DNA from: Megaustenia siamemsis
Taxonomy: Eukaryota; Mollusca; Gastropoda; Stylommatophora; Ariophantidae
Reading direction: 5' to 3'
Assembly: GCA_032433765.1 (NCBI GenBank)
Contig: JAVIAB010000073.1
Coordinates: 53,573,634 to 53,637,633, forward strand
DNA length: 64,000 bases
Made by a program: the position numbers and the translations under genes. Shown here in pieces: positions 10,675-22,389 of this stretch (position 1 is its first letter; every line of letters begins with the position of its first letter). The notes beneath the pieces are model-generated. The model saw only the letters and a list, made by a program, of their open reading frames with translations. It searched no databases and was not told where the DNA came from.

Positions 10675-12060
10675 AGTTGTTGCTATTCCCCCCCCCCCCA
10701 CCTTTCTGTGTGTGCCTTGCATGTTCGGGTAGAACTAGACATTCTCTCCGGGTAGGTGCCCATTTTTTTGTTGTCTTTGTATAAAATTTAAAATTACTCA
10801 GATGCCGACTATGGCATTTCTGATTTTGTCTCTTCCGGTCACTCCTACAGTTTTTCTCTAACATCTCATTTCTCTGTTGACTAATTCTCTTTTCTAATTT
10901 GTTGTGAGTGACCATCGTTGACACTGGCAACAGACTGGACATAACTATACTTATTATAAGTTGTTTCTTTGCACTGACCGGTCTTGTGCTGTAGAAAATG
11001 GGTTAGCTATCCCAAAACTTGGTTTGCCTCGCTCTGCCTAATGTTAATTTCTTTGTCCATCTTTCTACCTTCGGATACGTTGTTCCTAGATACTTCAACT
11101 CTTATTACTGTTTTATACCTGTGTCTTCTGTTGATATATTTACGTTGTCCTTCACTTTCCCTATTGCAGTGTTTTCTGTTTTCTGTGTTGATTTTCAAAT
11201 ACTTTTACACTTCTGATTCATGGATATGCAATTATTTGTTGTTGTTATTAAGGCATGGTTGTCCTCAAATAGTAGTTCATTGATATTATTTTCATTGTTG
11301 GACTTGGCATTTTTGTTTATATTTAGATGCAGGTAATGAACAATAGTGGTGAGATGACACATCATGTCTTACACCGGACTATACAGTAAATGGTTCTGAT
11401 GTTCCCTGGCTTGTTTAACCGCCCTTCTGCAATCATCGTATACACTTTTCCATACTGTAATAAAATGTTCATATACTCCATACAGAATCCTAGTTCCCAT
11501 AACACGTTTCTATCAACTCTTTCGAATCATTTCTCAAGTGTCAAACGTGACAGATTCATATCATATTCTATATTCCTTTCTATGAGTTGCTTAAGTGTAA
11601 CATTTGCAACGGTGCAACTCCTATTTACCCTAATGCTTAACTATTCTTCTACCAACTCTGGTTCTATAAGTGATCTTAGCTCAATAATGTTTGTATTATC
11701 TTCGCATACATTTTTCCTATGTGGCTCAAACGCGACATGCCTTAAATTTGTTATCATTTTCGTTTGCTGCCTTTGTTTTTTCCATAGTGGTGTTACGATT
11801 GCTAGTGCCATTCAAGGAGTGGAGTTTGTTGAATCCAAGCTGCATTAAGGATTATATGTAGCCATCTGATACATCTTTCCCCCTGCTGCTTGTATTATTA
11901 CTGCCTTGCAGGCGATAAGCTCATGATGTTTTATATTAAGAGTCTGCCTAACAGCCTTTTCTACTTCTATTAACCTTTCTGCTTCTAGCAGTGTTGCTTT
12001 GTCATTTTGTGTTGTTCTGCTCTGTTTTTCTGATAATATTTCAGTAGCTTAACCTTAAGG
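10675..12060 (-). mobile_element. LINE LJ, decayed reverse transcriptase region
   Basis: On the minus strand, scattered RT motifs appear in the canonical order: 'FERVDRNVLWEL' (RT motif A region) near 11550, 'YMNILLQYGKVYTMI' near 11450, 'CVISPLLFIT' (the 'RQGCxxSPLLF' block) near 11350, 'NELLFEDNHALI' (decayed YADD box) near 11260, 'LKYLGT' near 11090, and 'NKLEKRISQQRNEMLEK' with a basic tail (10942-10673). The motifs lie in different frames with stops, so many indels have accumulated. The plus-strand frame 11390-11848 (152 codons, cysteine/serine-rich) is the antisense of this and is not a gene. A poly-C run (10689-10698) lies at the 3' end. Confidence 0.6.
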
Positions 12061-12813
12061 AGTTCCTTCCAATAATCTCTCCATGTTTATATTACTTCAG
12101 ATTAAATGTCTTTCCTATTTATCATTGATTGTTCCTGTTTTATCGTAGTTCTCATATTTTTTTTTTGGTCATTGATTACTCCTGTTTTCTCTGTTTACAC
12201 TCTGCTTCCTAATCTATAGTTTATAATCTTCTCTTCACTTTCGAACTTTTTACATTTTTTAAATGCATGTCTTTTTATTCTTAAGTGTTTCAAAAGTCTC
12301 GCCATTGTAAATATAAAAGTATCTCTAAAGTTGGCATGTTATTTACACCAAAATTTATATATTAGTAAATATAAAAGGTGGAACCAGAGATATAAAATTG
12401 TAGACAGAAGCCAAGACAACACCAGAGTTGCCATCATAGTTGTCACCAAATTTATCACCAATGATAAATTTATATTTGTCAAACATTTCGTTATCAAAAT
12501 CAACATTAACATTAACAATCGATCATACAATTTACTACCCAAATGGTCTTAAATTTAATATCAATTTTAGCAAAAATTGTAATTCTAAAATATTACTAGT
12601 GTTATAATCAACTTTAATGTTACCGTCAACATTTCTACCCAAATACATCAATGGTAGCTCTGAACCTACTGCATTAAGCTACCACCATCAAACTTATCAA
12701 TCAATAAATCTATAATAGAAGATACAACAACCTTATCACAAAATATATATCACATGTTACCATTAAACCTCTCATCAAATCTAAAACAAAGGTATCAAAA
12801 TAGTTGGGGCTTA
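12061..12813. other. unassigned AT-rich spacer
   Basis: Low-complexity AT-rich DNA with many short degenerate repeats (ATCA/ACC-type, 12330-12790). The similarly placed plus and minus frames near 12331-12552 have no recognisable features. Confidence 0.35.
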
Positions 12814-13107
12814 GTTATCACCAATTAAAAAAAAAAAAAGTAAAAGTAAAGTACCCCCGTCACGCCAAGTGGCGTATAGGGAATATGGTGTTAGTGACCA
12901 TAAATTTTACAGACCTTCGGCACATGATTTTTGGGGTAATGTGGTCGGTATTACGCCCGTGCCGCTTCACTTTCCCAGAAAAAATCCGGTACCCATTAAA
13001 GGCTGGGTGAACCCGGAAGCCGTCGGTTGGAATCGAACTCTACCCCTTGTCCATTGTAGTCCAGTTCACTAACAACTGAGCTATCACGGCTCCCTGTTAT
13101 TACCAAT
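12814..13107 (-). mobile_element. SINE S1 copy (tRNA-derived), minus strand
   Basis: The insert 12826-13095 is flanked by GTTATCACCAAT (12814-12825) and GTTATTACCAAT (13096-13107), a 12-bp target duplication with one mismatch. On the minus strand it has a tRNA-like head with A box (AGCTCAGT-like) and B box (GGTTCGATTCC-like), a body with 'ctgggtgaaccc' / 'ggtacccatt' in reverse complement, and a poly-A/T 3' tail at 12827. Confidence 0.9.
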
Positions 13108-13184
13108 AATATCATTAAAAACACCATCAAGATACATACTTCAATTATGTCACCAAAACTGGCATCACAGTTTACGCTAAGGAT

Positions 13185-13990
13185 ATCATTTAGTTTACCA
13201 ACAGTTTACAGGAATGATATCCCCCAACGTACCAACAGTTTACAAGAATGATATCCCCCAACGTACCAACAGTTTACGGGAATGATATCCCCCAACGTAC
13301 CAACAGTTTACAGGAATGATATCCCCAACGTACTAACAGTTTACAGGAATGATATCCCCCAACGTACCAACAGTTTACAGGAATGATATCCCCCAACGTA
13401 CCAACAGTTTACAGGAATGATATCCCCCAACGTACCAACAGTTTACAGGAATGATATCTCCCAGCGTACCAACAGTTTACAGGAATGATATCCCCCAACG
13501 TACCAACAGTTTACAGGAATGATATCCCCCAACGTACCAACAGTTTAGACTAAGGTTATCACCCAACTTATCAACAGTTTACACGAATGATATCGTCCAT
13601 TGCACAAACAGTTTACACTAATTTTACCCCCTCAAAATTTACCAACAATTGACACGAATGACATCCCCCAACTTACTAACAGTTTACACTAATGGTATCA
13701 CTCAACATACCAACAATTTACACTAATTATATCCCACAACTTACCAACAGTTTACACTAATGGTATCACCCAACATATCAACAGTTTACACTAATGGTAT
13801 CACTCAACATACCAACAGTTTACACTAATGATATCTCCCAACTTACCAACAATTTACACTAATTATATCCCACAACTCGCCAACAGTTTACACTAATGAT
13901 ATCTCCCAACTTACCAACAATTTACACTAATCATATCCCACAACTTACCAACAGTTTACACTAATGATATCTCCCAACTTACCATCAAAC
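13185..13990. repeat. 34-bp minisatellite, ~23 units, two subtypes
   Basis: Unit TTTACAGGAATGATATCCCC plus CAACGTACCAACAG (34 bp). The left half is homogeneous for the CAGGAATG...CAACGTACC subtype. The right half (from about 13545) is more divergent, with CACTAATG...CAACTTACC variants. This is the usual picture of recent local homogenisation of one array end. Confidence 0.95.
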
Positions 13991-14159
13991 TTGTTTTGTT
14001 CTTGAAATCATGTTCTGCAATGTTAATATACTCTACCAAGCTATGACTCTGTTATCAGTGTCAAACAGGATTATTATCTGAGACATGTTCCTGAATTGTT
14101 TCAATATTTTAGATGTAAGGCTTGACAATTTTAAAAGATATACTCTTTATGAACGACTA

Positions 14160-14276
14160 TTATAATTATAGATTGATGAAATATTAGAAACACCAAGAAA
14201 CATAACAGCTGGAGAAGTAGAAACCAACAGAAATGAAAACGACGTAAACTATATCTCCCCTCGACGCTGAAAGTCA
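14160..14276 (+). mobile_element. LINE LF, short 3' fragment
   Basis: About 115 bp matching the LF 3' end ('gaaacataacagc...tatatctcccctcgac' with 'GCTGAAAG'), parallel to 36855-36950. It is too short to encode anything. Confidence 0.65.
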
Positions 14277-14474
14277 AAAAGTAAGAAAAGAAAAGAATAG
14301 TATTCATGTCACCAGTAGAGATTGAATGAGTAATGAAAGTGTCAAAAATGTTTGCAACTTTATATTGCATTAAACACCAAGAAAGAGAAGAAAGTGGTTC
14401 GATCACTCAATAGAATGGAGTCTAACCTGCTACAATTCAACGTCCACAACATAAACGAAACAAGTGGGATATCG

Positions 14475-14802
14475 GGGGCCTCGGTAGCCTACTTGGGAAA
14501 ACCACCAGACTGGACTACCAACGTTCGGACAATCCGTGTTCGATTCCCGCTGGGAGCAGTGTGAATTGTACTAGTGGGTTTGGGGGAAAAAAAATACCCC
14601 CACGGTCGACCCAGCCGTTGGCAGAAATGGGTACCAGGGTATTGTCCTGGGAAGGTGAGGAATGTTGCCTCGCATTGTGTTTCGATGCTTGAAGCGACAC
14701 TATCCAGAAATCTCAGAACATTTCTGGATAGGCGACGGAGTGGTAACTCGCGTGCTCGGTGGAAAGACGCCGGTTCAAGTCTCGTACTTTATCTTTACGT
14801 GA
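14475..14802 (+). mobile_element. SINE S2, dimeric tRNA-like
   Basis: The 5' head 14477-14552 ends in a B-box match (GTTCGATTCCC at about 14538-14548). The body includes the core 'aaatgggtaccag...tcctgggaa' shared with S1 and S3. A second tRNA-like piece (14731-14795) holds 'ggagtggtaactcgcgtgc' and a B-box-like GGTTCAAGTCT. An inverted copy lies at 15546-15852. R3 starts immediately after. Confidence 0.75.
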
Positions 14803-15099
14803 GCTGTGTGTCTCATCCGTTTTGATCATGTTTCAATATTCCGATTGTTTACGATGAATGATGATATCGTATGACAGGGAACAGTTGGCTGTGTTACTTT
14901 CTGTGCGGTCTCGCCTTATGTCTTTTGGCGTATGCTGAGACTGCTATGGTGGGGACTACAGCTACCTTTCTTTGTTTGGGAGATGAGTTAGTAATTCGGA
15001 TGATTCCACTAGCACGGGCGGTTGAGAAATTATGGATTTTATTTCGTTTTCAGTGATACCGGGGCCTTCCATAACTAAAGAACCAAAGAACCAAAGAAC
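14803..15099 (+). mobile_element. R3 retroelement copy
   Basis: It matches the reverse complement of R3 at 641-990 and 23850-24200. It starts in the 'gtgagctgtgtgtc' block and ends at 'ggggccttccataac' with an (aaagaacc)n tail at 15076-15099, which fixes the 3' end and orientation. It lies between the two inverted S2 copies. Confidence 0.8.
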
Positions 15100-15545
15100 A
15101 TAAACGATTTAACTTCAGAGTTCCAGGATGACCAAGACTCACGTAGATCAAAACGAATGAGAGAACATCTGCAGCGGTTGTGACTGAAAACAGCCAGTTT
15201 AACCAGGGCACTTTGTTCAGTACAGAAACCCTTATACGCTTTTCTATGTCCTGTCTTTAGCTTCCTTTTTTCCGACGAAGGAATTGAAAAAAATGGAACA
15301 GAATATTTAGATAATTAACAGCTATTTATAATTAATGAACTAAAAGCATTAGCAAACAAGCTCTCAGCTTAACGTACAGGGGAGAAGGAAACAGGGAAGA
15401 TCTAGGAATACATGGCGGCTAAGACTCGAGATCGAGATTCCATAAATAGACTGCATTTGGAAACGATTAAAAAACAGAAACAGAAAAAAAACAAACAGAA
15501 TGCCTTGTAGAGCTCTTGTTGATGATCTATTTTTTCAATAGAAAA
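15100..15545. other. unassigned spacer
   Basis: A-rich DNA with no recognised gene. Confidence 0.35.
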
Positions 15546-15852
15546 AAGTACGAGACTTGAATCGGTGTCTTAGCACGCGAGTTTTCATCCAAATGTGCTT
15601 GGTCGCTTTTCCTGAAGTTTTCGGAGACTTCTGGATAGTTTTGTTTCAAGCATCGAAACTCACGACGCGAGGCGGCATTTCTCACCTTCCCGGAATAATA
15701 CCCTGGTACCCATTTCTACCTGCGGCTGGGTCGAAGGCGGGTTGTTTTTGTTTTTTAACCACGAGTACAATTCACACTCTTTCCAGCGGTAATCGAAGAT
15801 GGGTTGTCCGAACATAGGTAAACCATTGGGGTGGTTTTCCCACCCATACTAA
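15546..15852 (-). mobile_element. SINE S2, inverted copy
   Basis: Reverse complement of the S2 element at 14475-14802: 'acgagacttgaatcggtgtc' at the start, the core 'taccctggtacccattt' in the middle, and the head's reversed B box ('cggtaatcgaaga') near 15790. It diverges more than S1 copies do from each other. Confidence 0.75.
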
Positions 15853-16255
15853 GGTAAAATAGACAAGAATAGAATATAATAATTAATGTAAAACATGGAC
15901 TTTCTAAGCAGAAAATAAAACATAAAAGACATAGTCAAAATTAGATGCCACTTTACTGAAGACGTATATGTTGAGCTGCAATAAAGCATCCTATAATCTC
16001 AAGCCTGCCAGCTGAGGGGATCACCCAAACAATCTGACGTTTTCAGTATTGCGAGCAGGGAAGATTGTGGGTTAAATTTACGTCAGCAGTCTATTGCTCG
16101 CATAGCTCAAGACGTCACGAGCATTGGGATGTTTACGTGTAAACCCTTTCAGCTATTCGGCCTGAGAGAATAGGTAGCGATGGCTGAAAGACGTAATTAT
16201 CGCAGCTTGTCTCTGCTACAAAATTGTTTTAAGAACAAGCGATGATGATGATGAA
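15853..16255. other. unassigned spacer
   Basis: No gene recognised. Confidence 0.35.
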
Positions 16256-16338
16256 AATAAATAGAGATAAGACCAAAATTATGAGAATTATTGCAGTTGG
16301 CAATAACCAAATTAAAAATAGGAGAAATACCTCTACTA
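16256..16338 (+). mobile_element. LINE LB, left part of an interrupted copy
   Basis: It matches 57690-57763 of the longer LB copy ('agataagaccaa...atgagaatta...gcagttggcaataacc'). The homology stops exactly at the TA where the Tc1/mariner element begins and resumes at 18453. Confidence 0.85.
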
Positions 16339-18452
16339 TAGCTCGTTTCAAATCACGTGCCCAACTTCAAAACGCTACTACTCAGTAACCGTTTGTTAAA
16401 AACTGTTGAAATTTTCCAAATGTTATTAGAATGCAAAAGACCCTTTAAATGTATATTTAACAAATATCTTGCAGCTGCAGTTTTCTTAAAGCGGCGAATT
16501 TCTTTGATGTTTGTCAAAATTGTAAATTGTGAACCCCTAAATAATAGAAATTACCGTAGTTGCTGGTCTATGATTAATTTTCACTAGATAAAGGCGTGGC
16601 CGTAATGGGGAAATAACCTAATAAGACAAAACACCAGGAGAATTATTGTCTTCTCAGTTCGAGGACGGACGATAATATCAAGGTATACCTGTATATCCAA
16701 TTTTCATAGTTGTGTAGTCCTGATAAGGACCGTTTGTTGAACTAATTTAAGGTAATATAGGGGCCAACATTGTGGGGGCTATATACTTTCATTCTGAATC
16801 AGACGAGTCTAAAAGATTAATAACTGTTTGGGGTTGAACATTCCACAAACCATCATTTTTCCAATATTCCTCTTCCTGTTTTAAGACGTGGTCTTCACAT
16901 TTAGCCCAATAATATTTGTCTATATTTAATAAAGCGAGATTAGCAAGAGTCTTTACATCGCATATTTTGAATGTTGTACATTTTCATCTGCCACTTGTCC
17001 TTTTAATTTTGCCCAGATTAGTTCTATTGGATTTAAATGAGCATGGTAAGGTGGCAGCCTCAAACTTATATGACCGTGCTCTTGGATAATCTTATCTATT
17101 TGAAAAATCTTTGTCCTTTGTTTTTGCTTTACTAGAGATAGTAATTCAGGTTTTAAGTACATGTTATTAAATTGTATGTGCTCCTTTGTGAGCCATATCT
17201 TAATAGCATCTTTTGTACTGGATGACGTCGGGACTTTATCTTCAAGTGCAACAATGTTGTGGTACGCTGCATTGTCCATTATTAGGCAAGATGGTCGATC
17301 TAGTGATGGGAGAACAGAATTTTCAATCCAATGTCTAAATATGTGACCATTCATCTCAGAGTGATAATCCCGATTGTCTATGGATTTTGAAAGAAAAATG
17401 AGCTCTGCATTCTGTATTAGTCCATGTTGTCGACTACCTGCATGAGCAATTATCAAGCGCTGTCCTTTGCTGCTAGGTATTAATCTCTTAATCTTTCCAT
17501 CTGATGACTGCCATTCCCTTTGGTTAGTGTGGTGAGCATTGATCCATGTTTCATCCAAGTACACAATATCATAACCTTGCTTGCGCACCTCTTTTACTTC
17601 ACGTAAGTACTTGCTTCTCATGACTACTATATGTGGCTTCTCACAGATGATGTTTCGTCCATTGGAATACTTTCTGAATGTAAAGCCTGCAGCTCTCACA
17701 TTCCTCCATAATGTAGACTTTGATATTTCAATACTGTTGTTCTTTTTTAGCGATACTTTTAATTTTCTTATTGTAACAGTTTCATTCATACCCAACATTT
17801 TGCGAATTTCACTTCTAATAAGTTCACTGTCGAAATTATCCAACATTTTTGCTCTTCCTTGTGATTTTGTATATTTGAACATTGACGGTCACGTGCTTGA
17901 ATCCAGCGATTAAATGACCGTTTAGATAAATCCAAAATGTGTCTTGTCCTATTCTCAGGGTTTTCTAAAGAATGAAATAATCTTCCTCGTTTAGCCTCTT
18001 TGCAAAAATAGTCATACATTTTTATTGCGATTTTTTGTAAACTGCAGAATTTCATTTTAAGACTCATGATAAATGTTATCGTTCCACGTCTATACCTATG
18101 AATGAACGGAAATGGAAAACACAATTTCTCGTGTTTTTACAAGTGTCTAATTGTGTCAAAAAACCACGGTAAAAGCGTGCAATCACGTCAATTTTACCGT
18201 GTATGGATTTTTACTCGCTATTTTTAACCTAAAATACTGTAAACATTAAGTTTTGACTACATCAATGGGTCGTTATAAATTTATATAAATCAAATAAGCA
18301 ACAATAATAACCAAATGTTTTTTTTTTAATGAAATTAATTCCCTGTTGCGTTCTAATCATTATAACTTTACATGCAAATTTTGAACAACTTACAACAAGC
18401 GGTTAACAAGCTATCGATTTTAAAAGTTGGGCACGAGTTATGAAACAAGCTA
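16339..18452 (-). mobile_element. Tc1/mariner-superfamily DNA transposon (2,114 bp)
   Basis: The element is flanked by TA on both sides (16337-16338 and 18453-18454). The LB paralog at 57755-57765 shows the unoccupied sequence with a single TA ('ctctac-TA-gacgta'), which proves the ends. Terminal inverted repeats of about 30 bp: left TAGCTCGTTTCAAATCACGT..., right (reverse complement) TAGCTTGTTTCATAACTCGT..., both continuing GCCCAACTT. It contains one transposase gene on the minus strand, broken by frameshifts. The target site, TIRs and single DDE gene fit the IS630-Tc1-mariner superfamily. Confidence 0.92.
16789..18066 (-). pseudogene. DDE (DD83E-type) transposase, two frameshifts
   Basis: A transposase that would cut and paste the surrounding element. 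The N-terminal part (about 18066-17885) reads 'KMKFCSLQKIAIKMYDYF' and 'HILDLSKRSFNRWIQARDRQ', a helix-turn-helix-like DNA-binding segment. The frame then shifts into 17882-16953 (309 codons), which holds the catalytic core: first Asp in 'DIVYLDETWINAHHT', second Asp in 'SCLIMDNAAYHN', and Glu in 'RLPPYHAHLNPIELIWAKLK'. There are 83 residues between the second Asp and the Glu, much longer than the 34 of classic Tc1/mariner and close to the long-spacer (DD82E-like) branch. A second shift near 16950 is needed to reach an acidic C-terminus ending 'LLDSSDSE' at the stop 16789-16791. All three catalytic residues survive, but no continuous frame does. I assign the family from motifs; the exact clade is an inference. 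Confidence 0.85.
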
Positions 18453-19120
18453 TAGATGTACAATCTTACATATATCTGGGCAGTAATATAGACAAAGAGG
18501 GATGAAAAGAAAATGATACCAAAATAAAGATATCAAAAGCAAGAGGAGCATTTGTTGCACTGGGAAACATATGGAAGTACAAAGAAATTAAGCTAATTAC
18601 TAAAATAAAAATGTTCAACTCCAATGTTAAGTCAGTCTTATTATATGGTTGTGAAACATGGAGAACAACTAAAATGACAATCATGAAGATACAGACTTTC
18701 ATTAATGGATACTTACGCAGAATAAAAGGATGGAAATGGCAGGACAAAATCACTAACATAGAATTATGGAAGTGTACCAGTCAAATACCAGTGGATAAAG
18801 AGATACAGCTAAGACGATGGGGCTAGATAGGAAATACACTGCAGAAGCCAACTGAGAGTATTACACAACAGGCCCTTTTTGGAATCCCCAGGGGAAAAGA
18901 CAAAAAGGAAAACCAAGGAATTTTTGGAGAAGACAGATAGCAGCGGAGATGAAGATGATGGGGAATCATGGAACGATCTTAAAAGAATGGCAAGAAACAG
19001 AACGGCTTGGAAAGTGTTTGTAAAGACCTATGCTCCACAGGGAGTTGAAATGAAGAAGAGGATGATAATAGTTGTCAGGAAAGCAGACAAAATGGAGAAG
19101 AGTGATACGCAGTAGAAGAA
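18453..19120 (+). mobile_element. LINE LB, right part of the interrupted copy
   Basis: Resumes LB homology after the DNA transposon. Frame 18611-18826 reads 'NVKSVLLYGCETWRTTKM', 'INGYLRRIKGWKWQDKIT' and 'CTSQIPVDKEIQLRRW', then a stop (TAG) where the 57331 copy has a Trp-Arg-Trp run. The frame continues at 18879-19115 with a shift ('SGDEDDGESWNDLKRMAR', 'NRTAWKVFVK'). It is the C-terminal tail of the RT protein and inactive. Confidence 0.85.
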
Positions 19121-19799
19121 GACTGAATATAGATTGTTTTTCTTCGTTCTATTTATTTGCGTTGCACCATGCATCGTTATGTCAAGCTCACCAGTCTTCA
19201 ACGCGTGTATATTCAGGACTGCTTCCTACATTTTAATTACTTTGCAGCTACTATAAGGCCGCAGTTGTGTGTATTCGTATCTGTCTCTTCTATGAAAGTA
19301 AATTTGATTGACTAAAGAGTCATTTAGAACGCGTGTTCTAACCATCAAGTTTTATTTCGCTTACATCAAATAACACTTCCTCTTAATTGGATTTTTCTTT
19401 TGAGTTTTCTCTCGCTTTTTTTGTTTGACCACGGCTGGTTCCCAGCACGTTTCTTTGTGTTTTCAGAAGGTTATTCAATATAACGAGAGAAAAAAGTTAG
19501 AAGTAAAGAAATAAGAAGAATAGGTGTAACATCAATTTTGAATTGGTCCACTATTTTTTTTTTTTATTATTTTCATAACCGTGGAGGTCGTTGGGACACG
19601 CTTGATGACGTCTTCACTATTTTATTTTCGAACCTTCATTTTCAAGAGCTGCTTTCTGAGATGTGACGAAGGTTTATTCTGTCTATTCCATGATGTTGTC
19701 TTCCCACTGCTTTCACTGTCTACCTTGTCTTCTTTAGCCCACGTGTGCTTTACAAAATGGTCTTAGCAAGGCTTGTAGAAATTGTAACATATTTTTACC
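19121..19799. other. unassigned spacer
   Basis: No supported gene. It contains poly-T at 19552-19566. Confidence 0.35.
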
Positions 19800-20230
19800 A
19801 TTGTAATTTTTGTTCTTCCGTCCTTGGTAGCAGGTCTTCTGTTGGCCCTGTGGATCGTTGGATTTTGTTGTTGTGCATTTCCTTATTGGTGATATGATCT
19901 GTAGAAAATTTGTGCAAGATTTTTCAGTATCATCTCATCTTCGGAGCTTTTATTCTTGTTTCTAGATCAGCAGGCAGTGTCCATGCAAGCATTTATGAAA
20001 ACACATACTACACCTGCTCGTACGTATCTTTGTTCTTAGGTAGATGGTTTTGATTTCCCATAGATGATTAAGTCTTGTCAGGACTGCTATGACCTGAGTA
20101 ATTCTGGCTCATATTTCTTGTATGGAGCCTTCGTCAGCGACAACTGAGCCCAGTTATTGGAATTGGTTGAATGATTCAAGTTCCTCTTCATTTATTACGA
20201 TTACTCCTTAAACATTAAATGTTTGTTAAA
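19800..20230 (-). mobile_element. LINE LK, decayed RT C-terminal region
   Basis: Minus-strand fragments in shifting frames resemble the block after the RT active site: 'NHSTNSNNWAQLSLTKAPYK' and, in an adjacent frame, an 'AVLTRLNHLWEIK' reading. The first parallels the 'FxYLGSxIxxDG' region and the second the 'LNxIWKxK' region of invertebrate LINEs. The evidence is motif order only, with no intact frame. Confidence 0.4.
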
Positions 20231-20302
20231 TCATGCGAGCACGAAAAACAGCAACCAGAAACTCTGTCCCGGAAACAATCATTAATCAACAGCCAGATAA
20301 AA

Positions 20303-20598
<296 letters not shown>

Positions 20599-20611
20599 GG
20601 ATGGATGGATG

Positions 20612-20613
<2 letters not shown>

Positions 20614-20658
<45 letters not shown>
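20614..20658. repeat. (GA)n microsatellite
   Basis: GA dinucleotide run of about 45 bp that ends the compound repeat. Confidence 0.95.
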
Positions 20659-20659
<1 letters not shown>

Positions 20660-20660
<1 letters not shown>

Positions 20661-21483
20661 GGAACACTTTCCTAAAAGATTAATATAATACAATTAAGTA
20701 AAATATCATATGTTACACACACTGATAAGTACTGGGCAAATCGCAGAATTTTGTAATGAATACTATATTTTCTCGACGCTGTAAATATCAAGAAGATAGA
20801 GAACACAAATTTACCTCATAGATAAGATTTACCTGCTGACCTTTAACCTTCGATTACAATACTTTAACATTTTGCTGGAGAAACACGTGCGTGAGTGGGG
20901 TATGCATTAATGCGCGAGTGTGTTCTCCCGTGAGTTGAAGGTAAGCGTGTAGCACGTGTAGGCAGGGAATAAAGAGAGTATTTCACCCGCTTGGAGCTTT
21001 CAGTCTACGACAGGTGAGGAGGAAACGAAAATACACGGAAACATTCAAGGAACTGTACGAAGGTGTGTAGCAATTCAGTGTACGTCAGGTACAGGTACTG
21101 ACTGAGTCAACTGACATTGTTGGGCCAAACAGTCGGACAAGTATGTGTATTTAATAGTGCATCGGTACTTAAACAATGAGTTAACAAGATATCAACGTTT
21201 TGTAGGTTTTTTTTTTTTTTTTTTTTTTTTTTGGGGGGGGGGGGGGTGGTTCTTGTCCAAGCACTTACCACTCAATTACAGAGTAAATAGAGATTGTGTT
21301 TCTCAATTTATAGTTAACCATTATATGGGGTATTGCTCTAGAGTTTAAGGAGTTAAAAGCAGTATAATTGTTGTAACTTTACGTATGTACATGTAACACT
21401 ATTATACAAAAGTAAATATGTTAAATATGAATGTATTTTAATTAAAACATTGAAACAATAAGCGAAATGCATATATACTATAC
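20660..21483. other. unassigned; poly-T/poly-G junction
   Basis: No supported gene. T(25) followed by G(14) at about 21207-21246 is a homopolymer junction that may be an assembly weak point. Confidence 0.35.
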
Positions 21484-21770
21484 AATAAAAATGGGTGCAG
21501 CGATAGCTCAGTCGTTTGTGAACTGGACTACAAAGGGCTAGAGACCGAGTTCGACCATGATCGACGGCTTCAGGGTTCACCCAGTCTTAAATGATTACCG
21601 GATTTTTTTTCTGGGAAAGTAAAGCTCACGGGCGTAATACCGACCACATTACCCCAAAAATCATGTGCCAAAGGTCTATACAAATGATGGTCACTACACC
21701 ATATTCCCCTCTACGCCACTTGGCGTGACAGAGCTCTTTATTTGTTTACTTTATATAATGAAAATAAAAA
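21484..21770 (+). mobile_element. SINE S1 copy
   Basis: Head 'gatagctcagtcgtttgtg' (A box) and 'gagttcgaccatg' (degenerate B box), then the S1 body with 'ctgggaaagtaaagc', 'gcgtaataccgaccacatta' and 'cgccacttggcgtgac'. Candidate target duplication AATAAAAA at 21484-21491 and 21763-21770; it is low complexity, so the edges are approximate. Confidence 0.85.
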
Positions 21771-21848
21771 CATTCCCCATGCGGCGAGTGGGAGGAATAG
21801 AAAGGCAACGGTTATTCCTCTCACAAACATTACAAATACTATACATCT

Positions 21849-21849
<1 letters not shown>

Positions 21850-21889
<40 letters not shown>

Positions 21890-21891
21890 CT
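21850..21891. repeat. (CT)n microsatellite
   Basis: CT dinucleotide run of about 40 bp. Confidence 0.95.
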
Positions 21892-22389
21892 CTCTATGTC
21901 TGTCTGTGTCTCTCTTTCTCTCTCATGCCCCTTTGAGCTAGTGTGGGACGTTTTGCTTCAACGTTTTTTATGCTTTGCTTCTATGTTTTGCAATAAGTTC
22001 CTTTTTCATTCCAATCGCTGACAACCTTCATCTTAGGTTTTCTTGCTCCCACACATTTTGTCCATGTTATAGTTTGATAGACTGAGATTATATATAAACA
22101 AACTCACCAGAAATAAAGAGAGAATGGGGAAAAAAAAGTCATAAATATATAGTAATCAAGAGATAACTTGAGCGAAAAACAGAATCATGATTGTAGTTAC
22201 AGTTTATATTTTGTCATGTTGCCAGCTTTTTGCGCAGTTTGAACGTGGAAGCATCGTAGGAAACCTGGACAAAAATTTGGTAGAACGTAGTAAAAGTAGA
22301 ACGTTGATTTCTGGACAGGTTGGATGTTACTGTTGTTCGAAATACTAGGCTCCACGTCTATATATATATATAGACATGGTATTTATAAT
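21892..22389. other. unassigned spacer
   Basis: No supported gene. The stretch 21925-22075 may be an antisense LINE tail, but I could not align it convincingly. Confidence 0.3.

Noticed and set aside
11390..11848. 152-codon plus-strand cysteine-rich ORF
   Set aside because: The opposite strand carries ordered reverse-transcriptase motifs (LINE LJ), so this is antisense.
21207..21246. Poly-T/poly-G junction as a regulatory G-tract (also C-runs at 10689, 33346 and 43163)
   Set aside because: Homopolymer runs of this kind are common sequencing or assembly weak spots, and nothing around them suggests function.
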